A stretch of 64,000 nucleotides of DNA, taken from positions 30,660-94,659 of the forward strand of contig NZ_JAUAMC010000013.1 of assembly GCF_031010195.1 (NCBI RefSeq), in the 5' to 3' direction. Each line of letters opens with the position of its first letter. Positions within the stretch are counted from its first letter, which is position 1. Under the pieces are notes generated by a model. It worked only from the letters and a program-made list of their open reading frames with translations, was not told the origin of the DNA and made no database searches. The DNA is from Halomonas sp. SpR8. GTDB taxonomy: Bacteria; Pseudomonadota; Gammaproteobacteria; Pseudomonadales; Halomonadaceae. This document shows positions 1-8,615 of the stretch, piece by piece. The position numbers and the translations under genes are program-made.

Positions 1-2
1 CC

Positions 3-629
3 GGTTGTGAACGCACGCTCAATGCCCTCCTCGCCCGTGACCCCGCTGCCCCTGCGCGGTTGGCAGCGTTGGCGGGCAGCCGTTTGCTGGTACGCCTTGA
101 ACAGCCGCACCTGGAATTGGTCATCCATTACCATTACACCGGGCTCGACCTGATGCGCGCTGATGACATTGATGAAACGGATGTAGACGCGGTAGTGGAA
201 CTCACGCCAGAAACATTTTCAGAGTGGCTTAGCGGCGCCTCCATTGAGCGGCTAATGTTTGATGGCAAGCTGGCCGTGCGCGGGCGCACTCACCTCTTAG
301 AAGCGACTCGCGACCTGCTCTTTGATCTAGATATCGACTGGGAAAGCGAACTGGCCCGCTGGTTGGGCGACATGCCCGCCCACTCACTGGCTGAAGGCTT
401 GCGCCGCGCGGCTCGCTGGGGGCTGCGCGCTAAAGATGAGCTGATGCAGGATGTCTCGGAGTATGTTTTTGAAGAGGCGCGCTTACTGCCAGGACGGCAG
501 CAACGTAACGTTTTACGCGAACACCTGACCGAGCTGGAGGTAGCGACCGACCGCCTCGAAGCGCGCTTTAACCGCTTACAGCGGCGACTCACACAGCTGC
601 AGTCCGCCCCACAGGAAACGCGCCCATGA
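3..629 (+). CDS. ubiJ: Ubiquinone biosynthesis accessory factor UbiJ (5' partial)
   Basis: UbiJ is an SCP2-like lipid-binding accessory protein of the aerobic ubiquinone assembly complex. The reading frame is open from the first complete codon of the window, so the start lies upstream. The visible 208 residues begin inside the N-terminal helix, and by comparison with the family (about 200 residues) only some ten residues are missing. The middle carries the SCP2-like sheet, and the C-terminus is a charged coiled-coil helix rich in Glu, Arg and Leu. The stop overlaps the start of ubiB by four bases (ATGA), the usual ubiJ-ubiB coupling. A TTG at position 60 could be called as a start but would remove conserved N-terminal sequence. 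Confidence 0.85.
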   Translation, partial: GCERTLNALLARDPAAPARLAALAGSRLLVRLEQPHLELVIHYHYTGLDLMRADDIDETDVDAVVELTPETFSEWLSGASIERLMFDGKLAVRGRTHLLEATRDLLFDLDIDWESELARWLGDMPAHSLAEGLRRAARWGLRAKDELMQDVSEYVFEEARLLPGRQQRNVLREHLTELEVATDRLEARFNRLQRRLTQLQSAPQETRP

Positions 630-2248
630 GCTTGCGACTGCTGCGTATAAGCTGGGTGATCACACGCCATCGGCTGGATACGCTGCTGCCCCTAGAGCGC
701 CTGCCCTGGTGGCTGCGGGCGCTGATGTGGTTTTCGCCGCTACGCTTAGTGCCCATTGGCAAGCGCTCGCGGGGCGAACGGTTGCGTTTAGCCTTGGAAG
801 CCCTAGGGCCGATTTTTATTAAATTCGGCCAAATGCTGTCGACCCGCCGAGATTTACTGCCAGCCGATATCGCCGATGAGCTAAAGCGTCTGCAAGATCA
901 GGTGCCGCCTTTTCCCGGTGAACAAGCGGTCGCTCGGGTCGAGAAAGAGCTGGAAATGTCGCTGGAGGAGGCCTTTGCTGAATTTGACCGCGTGCCACTA
1001 GCCTCGGCCTCCATTGCCCAGGTACACGCGGCAACGCTGCACGGCGGTGAAGACGTGGTGGTGAAAATCATTCGCCCCGGCATAGATCGCATCATGCGCC
1101 AGGATATGGCGCTGATGTACCAAGTAGCCAAGCTGCTTTCAAAAGTGCCTGAAGCTCGCCGACTGCGTCCGGTTGAAGTGATTCGCGATTATGAAGCTAC
1201 GCTGTTTGATGAACTGGACCTCTACAAAGAAGCCGCCAATACCTCTCAGCTCAAGCGTAATTTCAAAGACTCTCCGCTGCTGTTTGTGCCAACTATTTAC
1301 TGGCCCTTCACCCGTCGCCACGTGATGGTACAAGAGCGTATCCGCGGCATTCCGGTCGCCGACCTGGATACCCTGATTGCCCGAGGCACTAATCTTAAAA
1401 AGCTCGCCGAGCGCGGTGTCGAAATTTTCTTTACCCAAGTGTTTCGTGACAATTTCTTCCATGCGGACATGCACCCTGGCAACATCTTCGTTAATTGCGA
1501 TAACCCCGAAGACCCCCAGTACATTGCCATTGATTGCGGTATTGTCGGCAGTCTGACCCGGGAAGATCAGGACTATTTGGCACGCAACCTGCTGGCGTTT
1601 TTCCATCAGGACTATTATGAAGTGGCCGCGCTACACATTGAATCTGGCTGGGTGGGTGAGAATACTCGCGCTAACGAATTCGCAGCGGCCATTCGTACCG
1701 TGTGTGAACCCATTTTAGAGAAACCGCTCAAAGATATTTCTTTTGGCCAGGTTCTCCTGGGGCTGTTTCAAACCGCCCGGCGCTTTAATATGGAAGTTCA
1801 ACCGCAGCTGGTGTTGTTACAAAAAACACTGCTCAACATTGAAGGCCTAGGCCGCCAACTCTATCCCGACCTAGACCTGTGGAGCACGGCAAAGCCCTAT
1901 TTAGAGCAGTGGATGAAGGAGCGTGCCGGAGTCAGCGGGTTATGGGAATCGCTGAAGCGCCAAGCGCCGGAGCTTTCGCACCAGTTGCCCGAGCTGCCTG
2001 TACTCGCGCACCAAGCGCTCAGCCGTATGGAGCACGAGCATCGCCAGCGCCATCAGCAGGTTGATTCGATCAACGCCATGCGCATGCAGATGGCGCGTCA
2101 GGGTAAGCGCCTGTATCGCTTGCGCCTTGGCTTGATTCTGCTAGCCATAGCCTTAGCCTGGCAGCCATTAAGCGGCTGGATTGAGCTGCAGGAGTGGCCA
2201 ATACTGGCTGCCGCCGCGATTGGGCTGTTACTGCTGGTATGGCAATAA
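626..2248 (+). CDS. ubiB: UbiB, atypical protein kinase-like factor of ubiquinone biosynthesis
   Basis: This 540-residue member of the ABC1/ADCK/UbiB family helps extract or hydroxylate membrane-bound ubiquinone precursors at the inner membrane. The family hallmark KxGQ motif is at residues 66-69 (KFGQ), followed by STRRDLLP. The catalytic-loop equivalent HADMHPGN and the metal-binding segment AIDCGIVG are present. The C-terminus has two closely spaced hydrophobic segments (about residues 498-540) that anchor it in the membrane. Length fits the family. It starts inside the ubiJ stop codon, so the two are translationally coupled. hisE follows after 31 bases. Confidence 0.95.
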   Translation: MSLRLLRISWVITRHRLDTLLPLERLPWWLRALMWFSPLRLVPIGKRSRGERLRLALEALGPIFIKFGQMLSTRRDLLPADIADELKRLQDQVPPFPGEQAVARVEKELEMSLEEAFAEFDRVPLASASIAQVHAATLHGGEDVVVKIIRPGIDRIMRQDMALMYQVAKLLSKVPEARRLRPVEVIRDYEATLFDELDLYKEAANTSQLKRNFKDSPLLFVPTIYWPFTRRHVMVQERIRGIPVADLDTLIARGTNLKKLAERGVEIFFTQVFRDNFFHADMHPGNIFVNCDNPEDPQYIAIDCGIVGSLTREDQDYLARNLLAFFHQDYYEVAALHIESGWVGENTRANEFAAAIRTVCEPILEKPLKDISFGQVLLGLFQTARRFNMEVQPQLVLLQKTLLNIEGLGRQLYPDLDLWSTAKPYLEQWMKERAGVSGLWESLKRQAPELSHQLPELPVLAHQALSRMEHEHRQRHQQVDSINAMRMQMARQGKRLYRLRLGLILLAIALAWQPLSGWIELQEWPILAAAAIGLLLLVWQ

Positions 2249-2279
2249 CGTAGCGCATTAAACGTTTACAAGGATTCCC

Positions 2280-2660
2280 ATGGACAGCAACTCATTATCG
2301 ACCAATACTTTTTCGACAAACCATACCGATGTGCTGGATACTCTCAATGAGGTACTGAAGCAGCGGCGTCATGCAGTAGCAGAAGAATCTTATGTTGCCT
2401 CCTTGCATCATAAGGGTTTGAACAAGATACTCGAAAAGGTTGGCGAGGAAGCTACAGAGATGATGCTGGCTGCCAAAGACGCTGAGCACGGTGGCGAGGC
2501 TGAACGCCAAGCGTTAATCTCTGAAACCGCCGACCTGTGGTTTCACAGCTTGGTGATGCTGTCGCACTTGGGCATGGACCATCAAGCCGTTTTAGACGAG
2601 CTGGCACGACGCTTTGGCATATCTGGACACGATGAAAAAGCCGCCCGCCCGTCACAATAG
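2280..2660 (+). CDS. hisE: Phosphoribosyl-ATP pyrophosphatase HisE
   Basis: HisE hydrolyses phosphoribosyl-ATP to phosphoribosyl-AMP, the second step of histidine synthesis. The 126-residue protein has the all-alpha MazG-like fold with the EKVGEEATE metal-binding motif (about residues 45-53) and the ETADLWFH segment. The first 17 residues are Ser/Thr/Asn-rich and outside the conserved domain. A purine-rich AAGGATT lies just before the ATG. In pseudomonads hisI normally sits between ubiB and hisE; here only 31 bases separate ubiB from hisE, so hisI must be elsewhere or fused in another locus. Confidence 0.93.
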   Translation: MDSNSLSTNTFSTNHTDVLDTLNEVLKQRRHAVAEESYVASLHHKGLNKILEKVGEEATEMMLAAKDAEHGGEAERQALISETADLWFHSLVMLSHLGMDHQAVLDELARRFGISGHDEKAARPSQ

Positions 2661-2721
2661 TCGTTTATTAGTGTCTTGAATGTAACAATGAAAGTTAACT
2701 TGCTCCCATGAGGAAACGCAT

Positions 2722-2997
2722 ATGTTAGGTGGTATTAGTATTTGGCAGTTGCTGATTGTTCTGGGCATCATCATCCTGGTTTTCGGCACCAAAAAACTAC
2801 GTAATGTGGGAACCGACCTTGGCGGGGCGGTAAAAGGCTTCAAGAAAGCCATGCACGATGAAGAGAAAAACAAAGAGGCTGACGAAGACGCCGACCAGCC
2901 CCATGCAAAAGTGAGCCACGAAGAGCCTGGCAACACTTACGATGTTCAAGCCGAAGAGAAAAAGGCTGCTGAAAGCCACAACGAAGAGCGCAAATAA
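2722..2997 (+). CDS. tatA: Sec-independent translocase subunit TatA
   Basis: TatA forms the protein-conducting assembly for folded, twin-arginine-signalled proteins in the inner membrane. The 91-residue protein has one N-terminal membrane helix (about residues 5-20), the FG hinge (FGTKKL), an amphipathic helix (NVGTDLGGAVKGFKKAM) and a highly charged acidic tail, all typical. AGGAAA precedes the ATG. tatB starts three bases after the stop, so tatABC forms one operon. Confidence 0.95.
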   Translation: MLGGISIWQLLIVLGIIILVFGTKKLRNVGTDLGGAVKGFKKAMHDEEKNKEADEDADQPHAKVSHEEPGNTYDVQAEEKKAAESHNEERK

Positions 2998-3000
2998 ATC

Positions 3001-3507
3001 ATGCTGGATATCGGTTTTCTTGAACTGATGCTCATCGGCATTGTTGGGCTGTTAGTACTTGGCCCAGAGCGGCTGCCGCGCGCCGCCCGCACAACGGGCA
3101 TGTGGATAGGCAAGATCAAGCGCACGGTATCCGGCATGCAGCGTGAAATCAGCGCCCAGTTGGAAGCAGAAGAGTTGCGCCAAAAGCTGAATGAGCAGCA
3201 GCGAAAACTCGACGACAGCTTGAAAAAAGCCAAGCTGGACGTAGAAAGCATTGCCGACGCCCCTTCTACTTCAGGCTCAACGCCGTCAGCCACTTCAGCG
3301 GCACAGAATAAGACCGAGCAGCGCGTCGCCAAAGCAAGCGCTCGACTCGATGACGCTATCGAAACGGTGCGTGAAGAAGCCCCTGCGCCTGCCCAACAGG
3401 CTGACGTGGCTCGGGCTGCCCCTGAGACGGCTGTGCCTGGAACGGCTGGACCTGAAACGGCTGACTCTGAAAAGGCGGCATTAAATAAGGACCGTAATCC
3501 CCAATGA
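3001..3507 (+). CDS. tatB: Sec-independent translocase subunit TatB
   Basis: TatB receives twin-arginine substrates together with TatC. The 168-residue protein begins MLDIGFLELMLIGIVGLLVLGPERLPRA: one membrane helix, then the conserved GPERLP hinge that marks TatB. A long charged helical region follows. The last 60 residues are low-complexity, with repeated Ala/Pro/Glu/Thr units (for example PETADSEK), visible in the DNA as imperfect 15-18 base repeats around 3420-3475. The stop overlaps the tatC start (ATGA). Confidence 0.93.
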   Translation: MLDIGFLELMLIGIVGLLVLGPERLPRAARTTGMWIGKIKRTVSGMQREISAQLEAEELRQKLNEQQRKLDDSLKKAKLDVESIADAPSTSGSTPSATSAAQNKTEQRVAKASARLDDAIETVREEAPAPAQQADVARAAPETAVPGTAGPETADSEKAALNKDRNPQ

Positions 3508-4295
3508 GTATGTCTGGCGATTCAAAGGAGCCGCGTGAAGAACAGAGCCAAGCCCCGCTCATTGAGCACCTGATTGAGCTACGTTCACGGCTAATGCGGG
3601 CCGTGATCGTGATCCTGGTGGTCTTTTTGGGCCTCTACTCCTTTGCCAATGATATCTACACCTTTGTGGCCGAGCCATTGATGGCGCTGCTGCCTGAAGG
3701 CTCGCAGATGATCGCCACAGAAGTGGCCTCTCCGTTTTTAGCGCCGTTTAAGCTTACCTTGGTCGTGGCGGTGTTTATCGCTATTCCCTTTGTGCTGCAT
3801 CAGGCATGGGCATTTATCGCGCCGGGGCTTTACGACAATGAAAAGGCGCTGGCGATCCCGATTCTGGTCTCGAGCATTGCGCTTTTCTACGGCGGGGCGG
3901 CGTTTGCCTATTACGTGGTGTTTCCACTGCTATTTGAGTTTTTTACCCAAACCGGGCCGGACAACATCGCGATAATGACCGACATTAACCAGTATTTGAA
4001 CTTCGTTCTTAAGCTGTTTTTTGCTTTCGGCGTGGCGTTTGAAATTCCCATTGCGACCTTTTTGTTAATTCTTTCCGGTGCGACGACGGTCGAAAGCCTG
4101 TCTAAAAAGCGGCCCTATATACTGCTGGGCTGCTTCGTCGTCGGCATGCTACTAACACCTCCAGACGTGATTTCTCAGAGCCTGTTGGCTATCCCGATGT
4201 ATCTGCTGTACGAAGTGGGTTTACTGTTTGGTCGCTTGGTGCGCAAACGTCAAGCTGAGAAAGAAGCGGCCGAAGAGCAAGAGGCTGACCTATAA
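3504..4295 (+). CDS. tatC: Sec-independent translocase subunit TatC
   Basis: TatC is the six-helix membrane receptor for twin-arginine signal peptides. The 263-residue protein has the N-terminal cytosolic LIEHLIELRSRL motif, which contains the conserved signal-binding Glu. Six hydrophobic segments follow, with the conserved F-xx-AFG-x-FE-x-P segment (FAFGVAFEIPIA) in the fourth-fifth helix region. The tail is acidic. It overlaps tatB by four bases and ends about 30 bases before a strong hairpin shared with the convergent elbB. Confidence 0.95.
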   Translation: MSMSGDSKEPREEQSQAPLIEHLIELRSRLMRAVIVILVVFLGLYSFANDIYTFVAEPLMALLPEGSQMIATEVASPFLAPFKLTLVVAVFIAIPFVLHQAWAFIAPGLYDNEKALAIPILVSSIALFYGGAAFAYYVVFPLLFEFFTQTGPDNIAIMTDINQYLNFVLKLFFAFGVAFEIPIATFLLILSGATTVESLSKKRPYILLGCFVVGMLLTPPDVISQSLLAIPMYLLYEVGLLFGRLVRKRQAEKEAAEEQEADL

Positions 4296-4325
4296 CCCAG
4301 GCAGTTGACTGGCAGCCAATTAAAA

Positions 4326-4354
4326 AGCCGCCGCCATCATCGATGGCGGCGGCT
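4326..4354. terminator. Bidirectional hairpin between tatC and elbB
   Basis: Perfect 13-bp arms (4326-4338 and 4342-4354) with a 3-base loop. The minus-strand copy is followed by a run of five T, so it fits best as the elbB terminator. On the plus strand the tail is CTTATA, weaker but usable for tatC. Confidence 0.85.
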
Positions 4355-4373
4355 CTTATATGGCCCAAACTTT

Positions 4374-5045
4374 TTAAGTAGCGGCTAAATCCATCATCTC
4401 ATTAATACGGTCTACCAGCTTAAAGATACCGGTAGCGGCTTCGCTGATGCGCGAGGCTAGCATATACGCAGGGGTCGTCACTACGCGGTGCTCAAGATCA
4501 ACAACGATATCTTCTACCGCACAGCTGCGGTGCAATCCGCCCATGGCGCTGATTGCCCCAGAAACCGCCGGGTCATTGCCCACCGTTACCGCAATGCCAT
4601 CATCAAACAGGCGTGGCACTATGACGGGCGCAATACACATCAAACCAATCGGCTTGTTGTCGTGTCGAAAGCCGGTCAGTGACTCTTTTAATGCGTCTAA
4701 CACCTGCATATTGTCACTGGCGCTAGCAAAATCGGACAAATTCTTGGCAACGCCAAAACCGCCGGGTACGATCACCGCATCAAAATCATCCGCCACTAAT
4801 TCGTTCAATGGGCTAATGTCGCCCCGCGCCAAGCGTGCAGACTCTAGCAACACGTTACGCTGCTCGCCTTCCACCACCTCTTGAGTTAGATGATTAACAA
4901 CATGATGCTGCTCTAAATCCGGGGCAAAACAACGATAACCAATACCTAGCTGATCCAAACGCAGCAGCGTCAGCGTAGTCTCATAGATTTCGGAACCATC
5001 ATAAACGCCGCAGCCGGCTAAAATCACTGCTACCTGTTTGGTCAT
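4374..5045 (-). CDS. elbB: ElbB, DJ-1/PfpI-family glyoxalase-like protein
   Basis: ElbB (isoprenoid biosynthesis glyoxalase) belongs to the DJ-1/PfpI superfamily; E. coli ElbB has weak glyoxalase activity and was linked to early isoprenoid synthesis. The 223-residue protein starts MTKQVAVILAGCGVYDG and has the nucleophile elbow LMCIAPV (about residues 134-140) and the conserved FDAVIVPGGFG segment. I chose the ATG at 5045 because GGAGAT sits just upstream and family members begin here; the frame stays open for 16 more codons without homology. It is convergent with tatC and divergent from hemB. Confidence 0.9.
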   Translation of the reverse strand: MTKQVAVILAGCGVYDGSEIYETTLTLLRLDQLGIGYRCFAPDLEQHHVVNHLTQEVVEGEQRNVLLESARLARGDISPLNELVADDFDAVIVPGGFGVAKNLSDFASASDNMQVLDALKESLTGFRHDNKPIGLMCIAPVIVPRLFDDGIAVTVGNDPAVSGAISAMGGLHRSCAVEDIVVDLEHRVVTTPAYMLASRISEAATGIFKLVDRINEMMDLAAT

Positions 5046-5229
5046 GCCTATCTCCTTATCCCAGGGTCTGCCGAATGCAATACAGCAAAGCAATCGCTCA
5101 CTTTAGTCAGTCTACCTTGTCGCCACAAGACGCCTTTCGCCGCAGAGTATGGCTGATATACTGCTGGCAGGCCTTCGGGCACGGTTACTTGCAATTATTA
5201 ATGCTTACGATCCTTCATGGAGAGCCATC

Positions 5230-6240
5230 TTGAGTACACCCACTCCCCGCCATTTTCCCGCCACACGCATGCGCCGTATGCGTCGCGATGATTTCTCACG
5301 CCGTTTGATGCAAGAGAACAGCTTAAGTCCATCAGACCTAATCCTACCGGTGTTTGTGTTGGAGGGAGAAAACCAGCGTGAGGCCGTGGCCTCCATGCCC
5401 GGCGTTGAACGGCTCTCCATCGACCTGCTGATTGAGCAAGCTCGCGAAGCGTATGATCTGGGCATCCCGGCGCTGGCGCTGTTTCCCGTTATCGGCGCTG
5501 AGCAAAAAAGCGAACTTGCTGAAGAGGCGTACAGTGCCAGCGGATTAGTACAGCGTAGCGTACGTGCCCTCAAAGAAACCCTGCCCGAGCTAGGTATTAT
5601 CACTGACGTGGCGCTCGACCCTTATACCAGCCATGGCCAGGATGGCATTCTAGATGAGCACGGCTATGTTCTGAATGACCGCACCGTAGATACGCTGCTC
5701 AAGCAGGCGCTTTCTCATGCGGAGGCCGGTGCCGACGTGGTAGCCCCTTCCGACATGATGGACGGCCGCATTGGCGCTATTCGCCAAGTACTAGAGCAAG
5801 AGAACCTGCACAACGTGCGCATTATGGCTTACAGCGCCAAGTATGCCTCGCACTACTACGGCCCCTTCCGTGATGCGGTGGGGTCGGCCACCAACTTAGG
5901 CAAAGCAGACAAACGCACTTATCAGATGGACCCGGCCAATAGCGATGAAGCGCTGCACGAAGTAGCCATGGATATCGCCGAAGGGGCCGATATGGTGATG
6001 GTAAAACCCGGCATGCCCTACTTGGATGTAGTTCGCCGAGTTAAGACCGAGCTAAACATCCCTACTTTCGCCTATCAAGTTAGCGGTGAGTACGCCATGC
6101 ACCGCGCGGCCTTTGACAACGGCTGGCTGGAAGCCGAGCCGATCATTTTAGAATCATTAATGTGCTTCAAGCGCGCGGGCGCGGATGGAATATTGACCTA
6201 CTTCGCCCTCGACGCGGCGCGTTTACTACAGAGGCGTTAA
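5230..6240 (+). CDS. hemB: Porphobilinogen synthase (delta-aminolevulinic acid dehydratase) HemB
   Basis: HemB condenses two 5-aminolevulinate molecules to porphobilinogen in haem and sirohaem synthesis. The two Schiff-base lysines lie in AYSAKYAS and MVKPGMPYLD. The metal-site region reads ALDPYTSHGQDG, with Asp/Ser/Thr instead of the zinc-binding cysteines, so it is the Mg-dependent type seen in Pseudomonas. A TTG start at 5230 (336 residues) is preferred: GGAGAG precedes it and the length matches Pseudomonas HemB. The frame is open further up to an ATG at 5149 and there is an internal ATG at 5269. Confidence 0.93.
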   Translation: MSTPTPRHFPATRMRRMRRDDFSRRLMQENSLSPSDLILPVFVLEGENQREAVASMPGVERLSIDLLIEQAREAYDLGIPALALFPVIGAEQKSELAEEAYSASGLVQRSVRALKETLPELGIITDVALDPYTSHGQDGILDEHGYVLNDRTVDTLLKQALSHAEAGADVVAPSDMMDGRIGAIRQVLEQENLHNVRIMAYSAKYASHYYGPFRDAVGSATNLGKADKRTYQMDPANSDEALHEVAMDIAEGADMVMVKPGMPYLDVVRRVKTELNIPTFAYQVSGEYAMHRAAFDNGWLEAEPIILESLMCFKRAGADGILTYFALDAARLLQRR

Positions 6241-6252
6241 GCACTCGTGAAA

Positions 6253-6287
6253 AAGATGACAACAAGGTGACATTTGTTTGTCATCTT
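6253..6287. promoter_or_regulatory. Candidate Pho-box/inverted repeat before ppk1
   Basis: Read on the minus strand, two TGTCA cores (complements of 6268-6272 and 6257-6261) lie exactly 11 bases apart, the period of a PhoB direct-repeat box, and 11 of 14 half-site positions fit CTGTCAT-N4-CTGTCAT. A third TGTCA lies on the plus strand at 6279. The outer parts also form 10-bp inverted arms (6253-6262, 6278-6287). PhoB control of polyphosphate kinase is known in other bacteria. The reversed orientation lowers confidence. Confidence 0.4.
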
Positions 6288-6361
6288 CTCCCCGCATACT
6301 GCGCTGAACGATAAGTATCAGGCTATGATACCTTCGAGCCATTGACGCGGGGAGATCCACC

Positions 6362-8551
6362 ATGGACGAGCAAGCTAACGATTCCTTACCATTTTCGTCT
6401 ACCGATCAAACCAGCAGCGACGGCGATATGCCGCTACGCATTAATCGCACCCCCACCGGTGTTCAAGCGCGTGAAGCGCTGCCCGAAACCGACCTTGACG
6501 ATCCCCTGCTCTATTTTAATCGCGAGCTGTCGCACCTACAGTTCAACATCCGCGTGTTGGAGCAGGCGTTAGACGACGCTCACCCGCTGCTGAATCGACT
6601 GATGTTTCTGCTGATTTTTTCATCCAACATGGATGAATTCTTCGAGATTCGAGTGGCGGGATTAAAGCACCAAATAGCGTTAGGCGATGATACTACCGCC
6701 GCCGATGGCCGACTGCCGAAAGCCGTATTGGCAGAAATTTCTCAGATAGCCCACGCACAAATTGTTCGCCAGTATCAAATACTCAACGACATGCTGCTAC
6801 CCGCGCTAGAAACCCAGGGGCTGCGTTTTCGTCGCCGCGACCAGTGGACTGATAAGCAAAAAGCCTGGGCTCGGAGTTTTTTCGATAATGAGATCATGCC
6901 GGTTATCAGCCCCATTGGACTGGATCCTTCGCACCCTTTCCCGCGCTTGGTCAATAAAAGCCTTAACTTTATTGTTGAGCTGGAAGGCAAGGATGCCTTT
7001 GGCCGCGCTGGCGGCATGGCAATTTTACCCGCGCCGCGCTCGCTGCCGCGACTGATGGCGCTGCCCAAAGAACTATGCGAAGAGGGCTTTGCCGAATACG
7101 TTTTCTTATCATCGATGATTCATGCCCATGCCGAAGAGTTATTTCCTGGTATGCGCGTACGCGGTTGCTATCAATTCCGGCTGACCCGCAATGCGGATAT
7201 GAGCGTTGACCCTGAGGAGGTCTCGGATCTCGCATCCGCCCTCCGTGGCGAGCTGCTGGCACGTCGCTATGGCAGTGGCGTGCGCTTGGAAGTCGCCGAC
7301 AGCTGCCCGGATGATTTAACCAACTTTCTGTTGCGTCAGTTTGAGCTCGAGAGTGACGACTTATACCGTGTCAAAGGGCCCGTAAACTTAACCCGCATGA
7401 TGTCAGTGCTAGGCGACGTGGATCGCCCCGACCTGCTCTATCGCCCGTTTACACCCAGCATTCCTAAAGCACTCAAAGCGGGCAGCCTTTTTGACGCTAT
7501 CGCCAAGAACGACATTTTGCTGCACCACCCGTTCCAGTCGTTTTCTCCCATTGAAGACTTGCTGCGTGAAGCTGCCCGCGACCCCAACGTGCTAGCGGTA
7601 AAACAGACCCTTTATCGCACGGGGGCAGACTCGCCTATCGTCAGTGCCCTGGTGGAAGCCGCCAGCCAGGGCAAAGAGGTCACCGTGGTTATTGAGCTGC
7701 GCGCCCGCTTTGATGAAGCCGACAACCTACAGCTTGCTTCACGCTTGCAAGAAGCGGGAGCGATCGTCGTTTACGGCATCATGGCGTATAAAACCCACGC
7801 TAAAATGCTGCATATTGTGCGCCGTGAAAAAGGCGAGCTGTGCTATTACGCCCACCTGGGCACCGGCAACTATCACTCTAAAACCGCCAAACTGTATACC
7901 GACTACAGCCTGCTGACTGCCAATAAAGCGCTATGCGCCGATGTCCATAAAGTGTTTCAGCAGCTATCGGGGATGGGCCGCGCACGCAAAATTGATACGC
8001 TGCTGCACGCGCCGTTCACCTTGCACGAACGGTTAGTGGAAATGATTGATCGTGAAGCGCATATTGCGCGTAAGGGTAAGCGCGGACACATCATCATTAA
8101 GTGCAACTCGTTAACCGAGCCCAAACTCATTAAAGCGCTTTACCGGGCTTCTCAGGCAGGCGTTGAGTGCGACTTAATCATTCGTGGCATGTGCTGCTTG
8201 AAGCCCGGCGTGCCCGGCGTTTCCGACAACATCCGCGTGCGTTCCATTATTGGCCGTTTTTTGGAGCACACCCGTGTGTTTCACTTCCACCATGAAGGCA
8301 AACCGGAAATCTGGTGCTCCAGCGCGGACTTTATGTCGCGCAATATGTTTCATCGCGTAGAGACCTGTTTTCCGCTGCTGGATAAGAAGCTCGCCACGCG
8401 GGTGCGCAAGGACCTTGAGACCTATCTGGTAGATAACTGCCAGAGCTGGCTACTGCAAACTGACGGCAGCTACCATCTTCAGGATCCTGGTGAGAGCGAT
8501 GCCATCAGCGCTCAGGAAACCCTGCTCTACGCTTACGCATCCAAAAGCTAG
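6362..8551 (+). CDS. ppk1: Polyphosphate kinase 1
   Basis: PPK1 reversibly transfers the gamma phosphate of ATP to long-chain polyphosphate at the inner membrane. The 729-residue protein has the N domain with the ATP-contact segment FSSNMDEFFEIRVAGL (residues 87-102), the head domain, and two C-terminal PLD-like domains. The phospho-accepting His is H479 in YKTHAKMLHIV and the second catalytic His is probably H636 or a close neighbour in HTRVFHFHHEG. A 35-residue Ser/Asp-rich N-terminal extension is outside the core. ATG at 6362 is preceded by GGGGAG. It appears monocistronic, with a hairpin downstream. Confidence 0.96.
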   Translation: MDEQANDSLPFSSTDQTSSDGDMPLRINRTPTGVQAREALPETDLDDPLLYFNRELSHLQFNIRVLEQALDDAHPLLNRLMFLLIFSSNMDEFFEIRVAGLKHQIALGDDTTAADGRLPKAVLAEISQIAHAQIVRQYQILNDMLLPALETQGLRFRRRDQWTDKQKAWARSFFDNEIMPVISPIGLDPSHPFPRLVNKSLNFIVELEGKDAFGRAGGMAILPAPRSLPRLMALPKELCEEGFAEYVFLSSMIHAHAEELFPGMRVRGCYQFRLTRNADMSVDPEEVSDLASALRGELLARRYGSGVRLEVADSCPDDLTNFLLRQFELESDDLYRVKGPVNLTRMMSVLGDVDRPDLLYRPFTPSIPKALKAGSLFDAIAKNDILLHHPFQSFSPIEDLLREAARDPNVLAVKQTLYRTGADSPIVSALVEAASQGKEVTVVIELRARFDEADNLQLASRLQEAGAIVVYGIMAYKTHAKMLHIVRREKGELCYYAHLGTGNYHSKTAKLYTDYSLLTANKALCADVHKVFQQLSGMGRARKIDTLLHAPFTLHERLVEMIDREAHIARKGKRGHIIIKCNSLTEPKLIKALYRASQAGVECDLIIRGMCCLKPGVPGVSDNIRVRSIIGRFLEHTRVFHFHHEGKPEIWCSSADFMSRNMFHRVETCFPLLDKKLATRVRKDLETYLVDNCQSWLLQTDGSYHLQDPGESDAISAQETLLYAYASKS

Positions 8552-8568
8552 GTAATTCAGGTATCGAA

Positions 8569-8602
8569 AGCACTAACCCTGCTGCTTTGCGGGGTTAGTG
8601 CT
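8569..8602. terminator. Hairpin between ppk1 and metE
   Basis: Perfect 11-bp arms (8569-8579, 8592-8602) with a 12-base loop lie between the convergent ppk1 and metE. There is no good T run on either side, so it may stabilise 3' ends rather than act as a classical intrinsic terminator. Confidence 0.55.
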
Positions 8603-8615
8603 GACCTCTACACGC

